DNA of 64,000 bases from Parastagonospora avenae f. sp. tritici 18332-5 (GCA_022559985.1 JAFJTR010000039.1:62001-126000); one strand, 5' to 3'. Shown: positions 23,701 through 33,781, counted from the first letter of the stretch. Made by a program: numbers and translations. The notes: a model not told the origin generated them from the sequence alone.

Positions 23701-24429
23701 GCAGGGAACCGTATGGTCGAACACACCGACAGCGAGCTTGAGAGCGATGAATCGGCGAACATCGAGGATGGCTTTGAGGGCAATGAAGAGGACGATGACG
23801 GCCTCATGGACGCTGTTAATGCTGGCTATGAAGATGAGGATGATAGTGGAGATGACAAAGGCAAAGACAGACGAGAGTCTCCTACGCTCACAGCGAGCGA
23901 CTATAACTCCATGTCAAGCCCGGATGGTAACCTCAACAAAGGTATTCCGCCATTACCGTCTGCTGCTCAGCTACACGCGTTGCATAGCATGCCGTCACCA
24001 TCTCATATTGCGCTGCCCATGTCGCCTGACGGGCGCCCTCTCAAATCACCAGCAAACATGCCCCTTCCCATGTCGCCATTCGGCATACCGCTTGCTTCGC
24101 CATTCAGTCCTTCACAACGACCTGCGGCTCCACCATCCATTGATACGTCTTTATCGTCGCCATCCGCCACGATGTCTAATTCGACCGGACCACGGCGACC
24201 GTCCATGGCCCTCGTTTCGCCAATTTCTAATTCCTCGCCCATTACACCTGGTGGTAGCGGATGGCGAGCTGGACATTCAAGGAAGGGAAGTGCGGCAGAT
24301 AGTGTCACGTATGTTCGTGACCATGATGAAGCTGGCGAGGGCCGGTGGATCCTTGAACGTAGACGTACAGCAGAAAGTGGTGAGCTTGAGCTCATCGGCC
24401 GTGAGATTGTGGAAGGTGGAAGGATATAG
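20752..24429 (+). CDS. large disordered fungal protein of unknown function
   Basis: A single uninterrupted frame encodes 1225 aa. The N-terminal third is Pro/Ser/Thr-rich (many SP and PPPP runs). An acidic Asp/Tyr/Gly patch lies around residues 480-510 (DDYDEYGMDDYDMDGG), another near 640-660, and a third near 810-830 (FVDDYEYSDYDSALEDD). A better-ordered stretch follows: EALAFDDEGFYGQEFGFYA, NAWGGFFGPSGIGRT, MSPYEWPEEEGMSIETLMKL. The extreme C-terminus is compact and charged (YVRDHDEAGEGRWILERRRT, then ELELIGREIVEGGRI). No known domain, signal peptide or membrane segment is visible. The alternation of low-complexity and sharply conserved-looking islands suggests a scaffold or regulator with phosphorylation sites. 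Reality as a gene is strongly supported by length; function is unknown. Confidence 0.9.
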   Translation: MAPSNMFSYLRPGHAKRTASSLAAPEPLPSTSPAAHPLPSPSQSTEYFTSPRFVDNASYVSSSPISPYPPQLPPITRVASKLDKPQSDSRPPASAGRPATSTNADSAQMRPPPQRTHKQAPSSPDVSLSSARPMTANTPVDTRRIEHGQYLETPSQSSTHLAPSTISPSYSTFSRSQTSLMGGIGEKLSGTSKAISTTPTAAPAKTKSRLNLRNPMSLLMRRRSGQTLDPLADESLVSHRSPSIVPPMPDNYDPSIRGHIVHDFNAPRLNRNFSYNNAYGSEQQQQEVGRVSPQKIDREHTPVFHEHFDDETSYEESQAAIRAEQLVNTDFLARNSVQCPPPERSIAPPPPLLKDLPPVPLQSKPSPPPLPSFNAAESVSTILSPVQEAADPLDISAEVTPRKRKSTKTPPPARSRATSMNDPSFQSAGLPSHFTSRASRFSFQISGGSDAAQEAILEERHKKKEAEKASKQVRMSTNTIEDDYDEYGMDDYDMDGGFEEEIPMLGEEDDFGGMGLSDQTMDAGINNFDFSSLSLQTNLNYPMNHLTTMGQIQTPIDANGNPIGFAMSDGQLQQYHSLAPLCQTQGLDTSVAETQIPGQGEFQSELSEHNPRLPATSSHGDLDTNAKQSPGDIDLGDDMYFDDGLIGDQDEQDPAEFDESVFDDPNGPLYDRKVKLPPTEQASNTFASHPTGLLSSETGYEADDDTMTRHLDVSEPSLAHKTSDAHPRTEPDFNNMNAYHSALADAATRAQAAGRFTRKASIDAGQPSSDPDDVSFLSDSRPSLVPDDGRFSLDTQNFPPEDDVFGMSSSFVDDYEYSDYDSALEDDPMIAAANAEALAFDDEGFYGQEFGFYASAVGDSPNAWGGFFGPSGIGRTVSGRNAVREPNLTPITERSEYSTRNSFISLNHFRDGQQPIQSPGLAQLARMSPYEWPEEEGMSIETLMKLRKGAFGGSAASLPASTANSPRNSSPMGMQFVPRISSAAGNRMVEHTDSELESDESANIEDGFEGNEEDDDGLMDAVNAGYEDEDDSGDDKGKDRRESPTLTASDYNSMSSPDGNLNKGIPPLPSAAQLHALHSMPSPSHIALPMSPDGRPLKSPANMPLPMSPFGIPLASPFSPSQRPAAPPSIDTSLSSPSATMSNSTGPRRPSMALVSPISNSSPITPGGSGWRAGHSRKGSAADSVTYVRDHDEAGEGRWILERRRTAESGELELIGREIVEGGRI

Positions 24430-25080
24430 GATGCTTGGTCAATTGGAAAACCAGTCATTCTTGACTCCCTTCATATGGGTGTTTGGAAATATGGTCCCAT
24501 GAGGACCCTTGCATTGATTGGCGTTCTAGCGATTGGTTTGATACACGAACAAGACGGGCTGGACCTTGAATATTACGAGAATAGATGTATAGATGGTGTA
24601 CATAGTAATGATGAAGCCTCCTCCATCACAACCTGTCGATTCTGTTTTGTCGTAGCATGATAGGAAGGATGAGGCTGAGCATCGTGGCGCCCTCGGAGCC
24701 CATGTCCGGAGCTACTGGGCGGGATGTCAGAGGGGCGCCACCATGCTTCGCTTTGTCTTCCGTAACGGCATCCCAGACTTAACACTCGCCAAGATATGTA
24801 GTTTGTCTTTTGTGCACGAATCGCCATACACATCGTCCCCTGTGCAAGTGTTTCCAATTATGCGACGCGTCATCGCCAAGCCAGACATGCCGATTTCCGC
24901 GCCTGTTAACCTCATTCGTCACTCTGCGTGGAAGCGTGCAGGGAAACTGCTACCTGGCGAGAGTCAATCAAGATGGCAGGGTGCAGCATTAGGATGCCAA
25001 TCTTTCTCCTTAGGTTTCCAATTCTCGCGACACTGATGCGTGCCTCACGTCGCCCTCCATAAGCCCATCAACCACCCAGC
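24430..25080. other. intergenic, 651 bp
   Basis: Downstream of the 1225-aa gene and upstream of the esterase, both plus strand. No supported coding frame, repeat or RNA gene. Confidence 0.45.
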
Positions 25081-26955
25081 ATGGCCATTCGCGCCCTTAA
25101 TTCGAGCCTCATCTTCGACCGGCGCGTCATCCTCGGACTTGCCGCTATTGTGATTCTGTCCTTTACATTTGCGTTCCTATATGCACCCGATTTGCGTCCC
25201 AGCGCAGATTGGATACCGCCACTCACGTCCAAACCTGCGCCCATCTTCTCCGCACCGCCGAAAGACCTGTCAGACCCCAACATCATTACTCTCGACTACT
25301 TGAGGATCAAGCCCAATGTCACGGATAAGGTCCGGACGTACTGGAATATACCGTATGCGGCGAGTGCAGGAGGTCAGAATCGGTTCAGAGGTCCGCAGCC
25401 GGTGAACCGCACATATGGACTAGGCAGGAACGAGGGGCCGCTGGTATGGAGTGGAGAGCTGGGCATGTGCCCACGTATACAGAAGATCGATGCGGCGCAG
25501 AGGAATAGAGACGATATTGCTGGAGAAGACGTATTGGGAATTAATACACGATATACCGAGGATTGTCTTAGCCTGAACGTATTCACGCCCATCGATGCAG
25601 AGGCTGGCGACGATCTGCCCGTGCTGGTAAACATTCCCGGCGGCGGCTTCCATCTCCCAGGCAGGAGCAATGGAGGCGAAATGGTAGAGAAGAGTCGGCG
25701 AGAGCGCGGCGTCAATGGGAAGCTCGACAAGGGCATCGTTGTCGTGACCATGTACTACAGGAACGGCATCTACGGTTTCTTGTCCGGAGAACAGATTGCG
25801 AAAAACGGCGACTACAACAACGCGCTGAGGGATCAGAGGGCGTCTCTGGAATGGGTACAGAAGTACATTCGGTACTTTGGTGGCAATCCAGACCATGTGG
25901 TCACCATGGGGACAAGTGCAGGAGGAGCCTCGGTGCTCCTACAGCTCACTGGTAATGAGGGAGACCATCACGTTGCTGTCCCTGGCACAGGAAGAAAGCC
26001 ACTTTTCCATGGCGCGATCGCACAGAGTCCTGCGAGTCCTACTTTCTTCACACCGGAGCAAGCGGAGAAGTTCTACAACGAAGTCGCCTCTGGCCTGAAG
26101 TGCGACAACATCGAGTGCATACGCAAGTCTAGCCCAGGAGATCTCTACTACGAGAACTACCCTATGAACTTCCCCGACCGCAGCACACCGCCGCGCTGGA
26201 TGTGGGCACCCACAACGGAACCAAAGGGCACTCGAGGATGGACCGAGGGTGCTCCCGCTGCGATCATGAACGATCGTTATGCCAAAATACCCACCATCAT
26301 CGGATTTACTTCCAACGAGGGTAGTGACCAAGTCAGGAAAGACACCGACACTGAAGACGACTTTAGAACGTATCTCAAGGACCACTACCCCCTCCTCACG
26401 GATGACGACCTCACACTCCTTGTCAAGACATTCCCGAATGACCGCCACTGGCGCGACAGCGGCCGCTGGTGGGACGCCGTCGCTAAAGCGCAAGGCGGCA
26501 TCCGCTACATCTGCCCCACATACCTCGCCTCCAACGCCATGTCCAAGTACAACCCGCCTTCCGTACCCACCTATCAATACCAATGGGACGTGATGTGGGG
26601 CGAGGACATTGAGAACGGCTACGGAACCAAACACGCCGGTACAGTCGGGCAGGTCATGGTGCGCCGCAAGAACGAGATCAGCGACTACTTTATCTCTTTT
26701 GTCAAGTATCTGGATCCCAACGTTGAAAGGAGTGCGGGCACGCCTGTGTGGGAGAAGCTGGATGACAGGAAGAGGAGGATGTTCTTCACGAATATCAAGG
26801 AAGGGGGTAAGAGGGGTGATGGGAGAGACATGCTGGACAAGATGCGCATGTGGATGGAGGATGTTGATCAAGATAGGGAGAAGTCGTGTAATGTGGTCAA
26901 GGGACTGATGGGCAGGTTGCAGATGAGTGGTGTTGAGGCGCTCAAGATCGACTAG
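25081..26955 (+). CDS. carboxylesterase type B-like protein, membrane-anchored
   Basis: One exon, 624 aa. Residues 18-38 (VILGLAAIVILSFTFAFLYA) form a signal anchor, so the catalytic part should lie in the lumen or outside. The alpha/beta-hydrolase domain shows EDCLSLNVFTP, LVNIPGGGFH (oxyanion hole), MYYRNGIYGF, RDQRASLEWVQKYI, then the nucleophile elbow GTSAGGAS with Ser279, and FTSNEGSD as the likely acidic-residue region. The elbow is GTSAG rather than the usual GESAG of carboxylesterases. The His is probably in YGTKHAGTV but is not a textbook match. It may be an active esterase of unusual specificity or a diverged relative. Neighbours give no functional clue. Confidence 0.88.
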   Translation: MAIRALNSSLIFDRRVILGLAAIVILSFTFAFLYAPDLRPSADWIPPLTSKPAPIFSAPPKDLSDPNIITLDYLRIKPNVTDKVRTYWNIPYAASAGGQNRFRGPQPVNRTYGLGRNEGPLVWSGELGMCPRIQKIDAAQRNRDDIAGEDVLGINTRYTEDCLSLNVFTPIDAEAGDDLPVLVNIPGGGFHLPGRSNGGEMVEKSRRERGVNGKLDKGIVVVTMYYRNGIYGFLSGEQIAKNGDYNNALRDQRASLEWVQKYIRYFGGNPDHVVTMGTSAGGASVLLQLTGNEGDHHVAVPGTGRKPLFHGAIAQSPASPTFFTPEQAEKFYNEVASGLKCDNIECIRKSSPGDLYYENYPMNFPDRSTPPRWMWAPTTEPKGTRGWTEGAPAAIMNDRYAKIPTIIGFTSNEGSDQVRKDTDTEDDFRTYLKDHYPLLTDDDLTLLVKTFPNDRHWRDSGRWWDAVAKAQGGIRYICPTYLASNAMSKYNPPSVPTYQYQWDVMWGEDIENGYGTKHAGTVGQVMVRRKNEISDYFISFVKYLDPNVERSAGTPVWEKLDDRKRRMFFTNIKEGGKRGDGRDMLDKMRMWMEDVDQDREKSCNVVKGLMGRLQMSGVEALKID

Positions 26956-27553
26956 TGTTTCTTTGGTATGTTGAGTGGCATTTACAGGTGCTTTGGGTAT
27001 TTTCCTAATAGATTTGAGCGCATCCTGGACAAAAATATCCAGCAGCATTTCAATAGGATTGTACAATACGTATCTGAGCGATAAAATGCTATGTAACGTG
27101 CCTGCCTGTGATCGTGACGGTGAAAGCAGGGTCCAGCTGACTCATCCTGCTAAGCGAGCTACTTCAGGTTCCCGCTTCCTCCCCTTCTTACTTTCCGTCT
27201 CACACATTATCGTCCGCGTCATGACCCAATTGCTCTGTCCACGCACACCGCAGCCCCTACGTGCCTTGTCGTGTTGGAGCGCGCCGACGCTAATACACCG
27301 CAGATGCGTGACACCGTTGGCACCACCACATACCGCATAAACTCTTCGTGCTTGCAGCCGGACTTGAAGTCGCGAGATTCCAAGTCCGGCTGCACGAAGT
27401 TCTCTTTGCTCCCAACGCTTCGCGGCGTCTTGATCTTCATGGCCATGGCTGTCGACTAACACATAGAAGGTTCATAGAATCTATTCAGATAGAATATTAC
27501 ACATTTGCTTGATCCAACTACTTTCTATCCCTCATGCCTCAGTGACACTACAC
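26956..27553. other. convergent intergenic, 598 bp, with a strong hairpin
   Basis: Between the 3' ends of the esterase (+) and the 866-aa gene (-). The notable content is the inverted repeat at 27345-27398, described separately. No coding frame supported. Confidence 0.5.
27345..27398. repeat. long inverted repeat / potential cruciform
   Basis: Arms CAGCCGGACTTG (27355-27366) and CAAGTCCGGCTG (27381-27392) are perfectly complementary around a 14-base loop. Outer arms TTCGTG (27345-27350) and CACGAA (27393-27398) extend the stem after a 4-base bulge, giving 18 paired positions. It sits between two convergent genes. It could act in 3' end formation or be a trace of a mobile element; the sequence alone does not say. 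Confidence 0.75.
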
Positions 27554-30154
27554 TTACCCATCCATCCAGTCATCATCAAGAGGAGGGAGAGGCGGGATAC
27601 TAAAGTCGTCCAAGCTCCCAGCACCCCCATACGTCATCTGCGTGTGTCCGATGATAGGACTGCTCCAATCCTCCATCCTAGCTTTCGTCGGGCTGGGAAA
27701 GCTGCTGGGTATGAACAACGGCGGCGGCTTGCTTGGTGATATGGCAGGCTGGGAGCTGGCGATCTTATGCGGCGTCGTATCCGCACTGTATGTAAGCTGC
27801 ATCCGGTTTTTCCTGGGCGTCACTTCGTCTACCGTAGTTGCTTGGCTCATAAAATGGCCCGAAGGCTGTGGCGGCGCAAGAGGGCGTGGAGGCTTGGGTG
27901 TGGCGTGGCAGCTGAACTTGTCGTGGGATACATGCATGCTGGATGACGCCGGTGGGCGTGCATTGGCATATTGCGAGTACGAAAACCATTCGTTGTGTAA
28001 TTGCTGCTCGGCTTTGCTCGAGTGCGATTGTTGAGTGTCGTGATGAGCTGGTGGGGAGCGAGGCACTTGTATCAGTTGCTCATCGAGATCTGCAGATTGT
28101 TGGAAAGCAGTAGAAGAAGGTTGTGGCGCGCGGGGTGTGCTCTTGCGCGGCGGTGATAGGTTTATCTCATCCTCTTCTTCATCCGACGAGTCCATGATGA
28201 CCATGCGCGTGGAAGAACGGGCGTATTGGACCTGTTGCTGTACAATGGGTGGCGAGGAGGGCACCTGTTCATCGGCTGTAGATATGTTGTCGTCGGCAGG
28301 ATCTGCATCACCGACCGTGAGCACATCTACCTGCAATGACGGGTCTTGTGTAGTAAGGTCGAGCACTTCTACATCGCCCCAGTATTCCTCTTTGACACCG
28401 GAATGTGCTGTACGATAGGGCGAATGTACGTCTTGGGATTCTTCTTCGCGGTTGCTCGTGTGGTCTCTTACTCGTTCTCCAAGCTCAGGCGAGGGGTCGC
28501 GTTGTACTCGAGACCGTGTGAACTCCTGTAGGTCCCCTGGCGATTCACGGTCATACCCATCGTCATGCGTATTAGCACATGCCTCGTCAATCTGTTGCAA
28601 CATCGCTTGTGTCTCGCTTCCCACATTTCTACCATGGGCAGTGTTGTCTATGTCATGGATCAGCGCTTGTGTGTGGGCACCGACACGACTACTGCTAGCT
28701 TTCTCGTCCGTCTCGAGAGGCTCATCATCCTCATCCTCCGAGTCCTGAATAGTACTCTTGAACTTCCTCAGAGTTGGTCGGGGTCCAGGTGTTTTGGTGG
28801 GTTCTCGAAAAGTCACTTGTTTGCGTTTGGAGGGTGTGTCAATTCCTTGGACCTCGTTGCCAGATCGCTCCTTGAGTGGTGATCGATTCTTCTTCGAAGG
28901 TGTGACCTGAGTCGATAGCGGTGAGTCTGCTGGTGACTGTGAGGATGGGATCTCCCGGATGCGATGCTTCTCGGGGGTAGACAGCAGACCGAACTTGAAT
29001 TTGCGTGCGTTTCGCGAAGCTGTCACATGTGTCTCAGCTGATGGCGACACGCCTTGCTTTTTCCTAGATGCTTGTCTGGGGCTTCGTCTTGTCCTCGTGA
29101 CTGGGGCATCGATGAACTGCGTGGGTTCATAGCTTTCTTCGTCTTCTTGATCTAGGTGATGCTCAACTGAGTCCACAACGACCGAAGGCACGTTGAGCGA
29201 TTGATCGTTAACATCTGCTTCGTGATCGTTCGTGCTACTCCTCTTCGAAACGCTCTCAAGCGAAGCCGGCACCTCTGTGTCTGCCTTTGTAGCGTCGTCC
29301 TCTTCCTCTTGAACCAGCCCCCCTTGAGCAAGACGGGCAGCAATCGCCTCGCCATACGCCTGGCTTTCTCTCTCTTCTGCCTCTGCATCTGCGATTTCCT
29401 CCTCTGGATCAACATCCGACAAGTTCTCTGTCGGCATCATTCCAAGGACCATCTGTGTCAACGTCCGCTGCCTTTTGTCCTTCTCTTTCTTGCTCTGCCC
29501 ACCCCAGCTTACTCGAGGGCTTCGCTTCACCGGCTTGAAATCAGGCTCTTCGGCATCGGAAAAAGGTCGTCTGCCATCCACTAGCTGAGTCATAGTCGAC
29601 TGTCTCCTCAATGTGCGGCTCCTGTCCACCTTCCCCCTTGCCAACGCAGTTGTAGTATCGTCATCATCCTCAGATTCGGCTTTGAGTGGCCTCGAACGGC
29701 GAGTCGTGTTAGGCGCTGCTTTTCGCCTTCGCTTTGGTGTCGGTATGCTGGGCTGATCTTCAGCCTCAATTTCTGTTTCCATGGCATCGCTGCGTCTCTT
29801 CCTCCCTCGATTTATCGGACTCTTGCCTCGGCTCCGTTGGTCCGAGTTCTGCTCGAGTTCTGCTTGTCCATCAATCGCTACTCCACCCTCTTCCAGGTCT
29901 TCCCCTTCCTCTTCAGAGTCTTGCACGGTGTTCACTCTCGGTAGCATCATCTTGTCAGGCAGAAATCGCATTTGCCTCTTGTCCGTAACATCTTTCCCGA
30001 CGCCGTCCGGTCTGCGCACTGTTTTGCGTCGATGTGGGAAGTATACCTGTTTCGGTACTTTCTTCGAGTAGTAAACTTTGAAGTTCGCGTCTTTGTTACT
30101 GTTTCTTGTCCGAGGCGTCATGGTTGACGTGGTTGAGTACCTGGTCGTGTTCAA
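27554..30154 (-). CDS. disordered, probably nuclear protein of unknown function
   Basis: One exon on the minus strand, 866 aa (a second Met at residue 12 is an alternative start). The N-terminus is conserved-looking and basic (DANFKVYYSKKVPKQVYFP, HRRKTVRR). The middle is highly charged with several Lys/Arg clusters (KRRRKAAP, RTRRSPRQASRKK), many S/T-P sites and acidic runs. A C-terminal part contains NEWFSYSQYANARPP, MQLTYSADTTPHKIASSQP and ends DDFSIPPLPPLDDDWMDG. No catalytic domain, signal peptide or membrane segment is visible. The composition suggests a chromatin-associated or cell-cycle-regulated protein, but this is inference. The length of the frame and its ordered islands support a real gene. 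Confidence 0.88.
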   Translation of the reverse strand: MNTTRYSTTSTMTPRTRNSNKDANFKVYYSKKVPKQVYFPHRRKTVRRPDGVGKDVTDKRQMRFLPDKMMLPRVNTVQDSEEEGEDLEEGGVAIDGQAELEQNSDQRSRGKSPINRGRKRRSDAMETEIEAEDQPSIPTPKRRRKAAPNTTRRSRPLKAESEDDDDTTTALARGKVDRSRTLRRQSTMTQLVDGRRPFSDAEEPDFKPVKRSPRVSWGGQSKKEKDKRQRTLTQMVLGMMPTENLSDVDPEEEIADAEAEERESQAYGEAIAARLAQGGLVQEEEDDATKADTEVPASLESVSKRSSTNDHEADVNDQSLNVPSVVVDSVEHHLDQEDEESYEPTQFIDAPVTRTRRSPRQASRKKQGVSPSAETHVTASRNARKFKFGLLSTPEKHRIREIPSSQSPADSPLSTQVTPSKKNRSPLKERSGNEVQGIDTPSKRKQVTFREPTKTPGPRPTLRKFKSTIQDSEDEDDEPLETDEKASSSRVGAHTQALIHDIDNTAHGRNVGSETQAMLQQIDEACANTHDDGYDRESPGDLQEFTRSRVQRDPSPELGERVRDHTSNREEESQDVHSPYRTAHSGVKEEYWGDVEVLDLTTQDPSLQVDVLTVGDADPADDNISTADEQVPSSPPIVQQQVQYARSSTRMVIMDSSDEEEDEINLSPPRKSTPRAPQPSSTAFQQSADLDEQLIQVPRSPPAHHDTQQSHSSKAEQQLHNEWFSYSQYANARPPASSSMHVSHDKFSCHATPKPPRPLAPPQPSGHFMSQATTVDEVTPRKNRMQLTYSADTTPHKIASSQPAISPSKPPPLFIPSSFPSPTKARMEDWSSPIIGHTQMTYGGAGSLDDFSIPPLPPLDDDWMDG

Positions 30155-31229
30155 GTCGCGTGGACGCGTAGAGGGGTCCCTTAGCGCGTATTCATCTGGG
30201 GGTCGTGCGTCATTGCCACTTCGCGCCGTTTACCACAACCCCAAACAGCGCTTGAATCTATGAAAGATTCTTCGAGTCAAGGTTTCATTAATCATGCATC
30301 TAGCGCGATCATCGTTCACATCTACAGCAAGGATCGCGGGGGTGACGCAATCTTCCCGTTCATCAACAGGTATTCATTCTAGCTGATCATTTGACCCAGT
30401 TTACGAGAATCCATTCTTCTATCAGCGTATTCCACTTTTGCAAGGTCGCGACACAATACTGTGTACAACTTGAGGCTACCGATGGAGGCATCTCCGGCGT
30501 CCGCGGATCTTCCATGCCTCAGCAGACCCTGAACAGACCCTAACAAAAGCTTAGCAGAACTTGACATATCGCCAAAGCTTGTTGCACACCGTCTTTCCCA
30601 GACACTGGTTCGAGTGGTGTCATTAGTTTCAAGATCGCCAGCAGATCCCGAGGTGTCACTCATGACAAAATAGCTAGCGCGAGCATCTGAACCATGGCTT
30701 TTTCAGTCACGACAACGGAAATAATTGCTATTCGGGCCCAGCAGAGCACACGTGATGCACACGAAAACCTTGTTATGAGTCCAATAATAGCATGTGACGC
30801 AATAGCATGGTAGCCAGAAGAATCTTGATTTGATAGTGGTGTACGACTAGAAAACTACAATTGCGAGAGGAACACGCAAGCTGTCGAGATAACAGCGTGA
30901 AACAGCGAGGGGTATAAACTAAGACAAACAAGCTTCCATTTCCCCGAATACTCCAGTGCCATTACATTCGAGGCGATGATCTTGGAACGTCACCCTGCGA
31001 TGAATTGTGTTGGCGCAACATGTGTATGAAAGGGTGGTCAACCGCGGCAACGCTCTGCTCCGGTTTCGGCGGCACCGACGGCAAGCCGAAATCAAGAGAG
31101 TCAATCCGAAGATGATCTGTGGCTCCGTCGAGAGAAGTAAGATCTGGAAGATGACATGTGTTAGATCGTGATGCATATCATATGCAGAAATGGTAGGGTG
31201 AGATGGACGAGAATGATCATGACTTATCG
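30155..31229. other. intergenic, 1.1 kb
   Basis: Upstream of the 866-aa gene and downstream of the Zn2Cys6 regulator, both minus strand. A 94-codon minus-strand frame (30663-30379, containing SSSAKLLLGSVQGLLRHGR) has a protein-like composition but no recognised family and no extra support, so it is not called as a gene. Confidence 0.4.
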
Positions 31230-33781
31230 TCACGACCAGTCTTTTGTCAACCCACTTGGATCGAACGAATTGCCGCCATTATTGGTGCTTGGAGAGGCAG
31301 AGAGCTGCTGGGCAGCTGCAGCGGTCGCCTGAGCCTTCGCGGCTTCGTTGGCGGCAGCCATAGCAGCTGATAGGTCGTGCTCAATCTTCGACTGTTGAGA
31401 CACTGTCCCATTACCACCACCGCTGCTGACCGGTCGAGGATCGGCACCTTCACGTTCTCCCACAGCGGCGGCGGCTAGATGCTGAAGCCCTGCCATGTTT
31501 GGTTGCAATGCAGAACTGGCTTGTTCCGTGGTTTCCGGTGCTGGCGAGGCGGCTCTTTTCTGGTGCAAGAGGTCCTGGAGTGCCACGTCCCAGCCTATTC
31601 CGTCCAAGCTTCGATGAATAATGTGGCCATTATTCAAAGCATCACTCATGTCCTTCATGCTGGCATGAGCATCAGTCTGAGTTTCCATTCTATCGGATAG
31701 CTCAGAGAGAGATGTCGCGACAAGACCAGCAAAGACATGATGCAGAGGGGTTATCGCCCCACTCGCAAGTCGGTTTAGTAATTCTCTAGTGATATTGAGA
31801 AGGTCACTAGACTGCGTGGTATCTGGGTAGAACCGTGCTGCAACAAGCCGCAAGTACTGATAAGCAAGATAGGGGGGCGAGCTGTCGACTAAATCGGTGA
31901 TAATGATAGACTCTCGGAAGCTAGTCAATTGCCCATTAAGGTAGATAGCTTGAGGTGACGTCGCATTGACCGAAGAGAAAGCAAAGGGTGAGGCCGGGTC
32001 AATATTTGGCACGTTGCCAGCCCGCTTAAGGAAAGCGATCTGGCCCACAATTTCCGCTGCGCCTGATCGTCGTTAGTTGCAAAGTTGAGCTTCATGTTAG
32101 ATTGACTCACGAGCAAGATGGTAACCAACATCGCCGCCCAGCGCGGAATAGTCGTCGCGTGAGAGACCGCCTGAATGCAATGGGAGCATGATATCTTTGC
32201 TATGACTAGATGCGTGGAAACGGTCGAGGATGAACGCGGTCCAGAAAACGCGGCGCGCTGCCAAGTACACCTCCCGATCCTGTTCTTTGAACTTGTTCAA
32301 CGTTTGCGAATCATTGAGTCCTGCATCACTGATGCAACCGGCTAATTGGCCGAGTAGTTGAGCTATGCTGCATACAGTGGCCGGTCCGGGACGGTCTGAT
32401 GCAAGCGCTAGCAGGATGAGAGTCTGGCAGTATACCAAGCTGTTGTAAAATTGTCGAGAGTCGTCCGCATCGTGGAATGTGTTTTTCGCAACATCGACTG
32501 CTTTGACACATGAATGTAAAAGTTCGTTCAGACTGAGCTCAGTCTGTGGTAGCGCCCTTGGTGCGATAGAACGAATACAGCCTTCTAAGGAAAGGAAGAA
32601 TGCCTCGCGTAGCTTTGGAGGACAGTGAGTAAGACGATTGAGCGCTGAAGAATCATGAGGAAGGATGGGAAGCGTAGGGTGTATGACGGTCGCATATCTG
32701 AGCCACTTAGCACGATTCCTGAAATTGAAGCAGCTCGAAGACTTACGCTTTGAGGATATCTTCATGAGACCCTGTAACAAGACTGCCAATCAAGCTCATT
32801 TCGCCAAAAGAGGTACGACGATTGCCATTCAGTTGAGGTTCTTGGGCAGTCAGCAGGGAGAGCATGTCTCGCTCTGTTGGATGGCAATTACCACGATCCT
32901 GGCCTGACCAGCTAGGCCGAGCGAACACGTCTTGAAAGTCTTCGGTCATGGAATGGGTTCGCTTTCGTGTGAACTGGGGTGGACTTTGGTTGTTGGCAAA
33001 GTTTTGATCGCTCATGCTTCCGAAATCGAAGTTGGTAGATGAGGTTGGAGGGTGTTGTATCTGGCTTTCGAGCGAGTTAAGTCGATCCGCGAGCTCTTTG
33101 ATGTACCTGCATGCATGGTCAGCACGAACTTTCTAGCACATGATCGGCATCCAAGGTGAATGCGAGACCACGTAGGGAAAGTAATATACCCTTTGCTCGG
33201 ACCTCTCTTCATGGGTTGTCGACTGAATTGACATCGCGCTCCTGTTCTCTTACAACTGGAGCAAGATTCTGGTCCATTTTCGCTTGTCGCATCACACCGT
33301 ATCTGTTCTTGTTAGCAGATTGCATCATCACCCTGGGAGCGTTGCGCACCTTCTTACGCCGGCACTCGTCGCAGGCGCGAGACACCTTGGATCGCTTGCG
33401 ACTTGGATCGTTGGGATCATATGCGTCATGCTGTCCCTCCAAGCTCATGACTGCATGCGCCATCTGCTGGGGAGAATGTGTAGGGCGCGCGGGCGACTGG
33501 AAGTGTTGGTGCGCGCCCATCGAAGGAGGCATCTGAGCCAGTTGCTGGTACTGGGGCTGCTGTTGGTTTCCAGAGTGCATCATATCTCCGCCTTCCCGAA
33601 GCTGTTGCAGGTTTTCTTGCAAGCGCAGCTCCGGGTCGGACATGTGTTGTTGTTGTTGTTGTTGTTGTTGTTGCTGCTGCTGTGTTGGTTGCGCCTCATT
33701 GTGATTGACGTATGCGCCTGGAGCTCCGCTCATCTGTGCGTTGGGGTCGGGATAGTTGGAAGACATGTCGGCGCGCTTCAA
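31230..33781 (-). CDS. Zn2Cys6 transcription factor, Rgt1-like
   Basis: Five minus-strand exons (33781-33350, 33302-33190, 33106-32747, 32697-32111, 32062-31230) give 774 aa. The N-terminal region is Gln-rich, with a run of 12 Gln encoded by nine CAA and three CAG codons. The binuclear zinc cluster is complete: Cys137, 140, 147, 158, 161 and 168 (CDECRRKKIRC, then CSSCKRTGARC). The linker MKRGPSKGYIKELADRLNSL matches the RGPSKGY linker of the yeast glucose-responsive repressor Rgt1 and relatives. The C-terminal half has the fungal-TF middle region (YLAARRVFWTAFILDRFHAS) and an Ala/Gln-rich tail. The first intron splits the zinc cluster after RRKK. By family it probably controls sugar uptake or carbon use; the target is not visible. 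MSSNYPDPN at residue 6 is an alternative start. Confidence 0.92.

Noticed and set aside
25939..27066. 375-codon minus-strand frame opposite the esterase
   Set aside because: Antisense frame created by the codon bias of the esterase. Composition is rich in Val/Arg/His without motifs, and the sense strand has an obvious gene.
30379..30663. 94-codon minus-strand frame between two minus-strand genes
   Set aside because: Somewhat protein-like but short, unrecognised and without transcription or conservation evidence.
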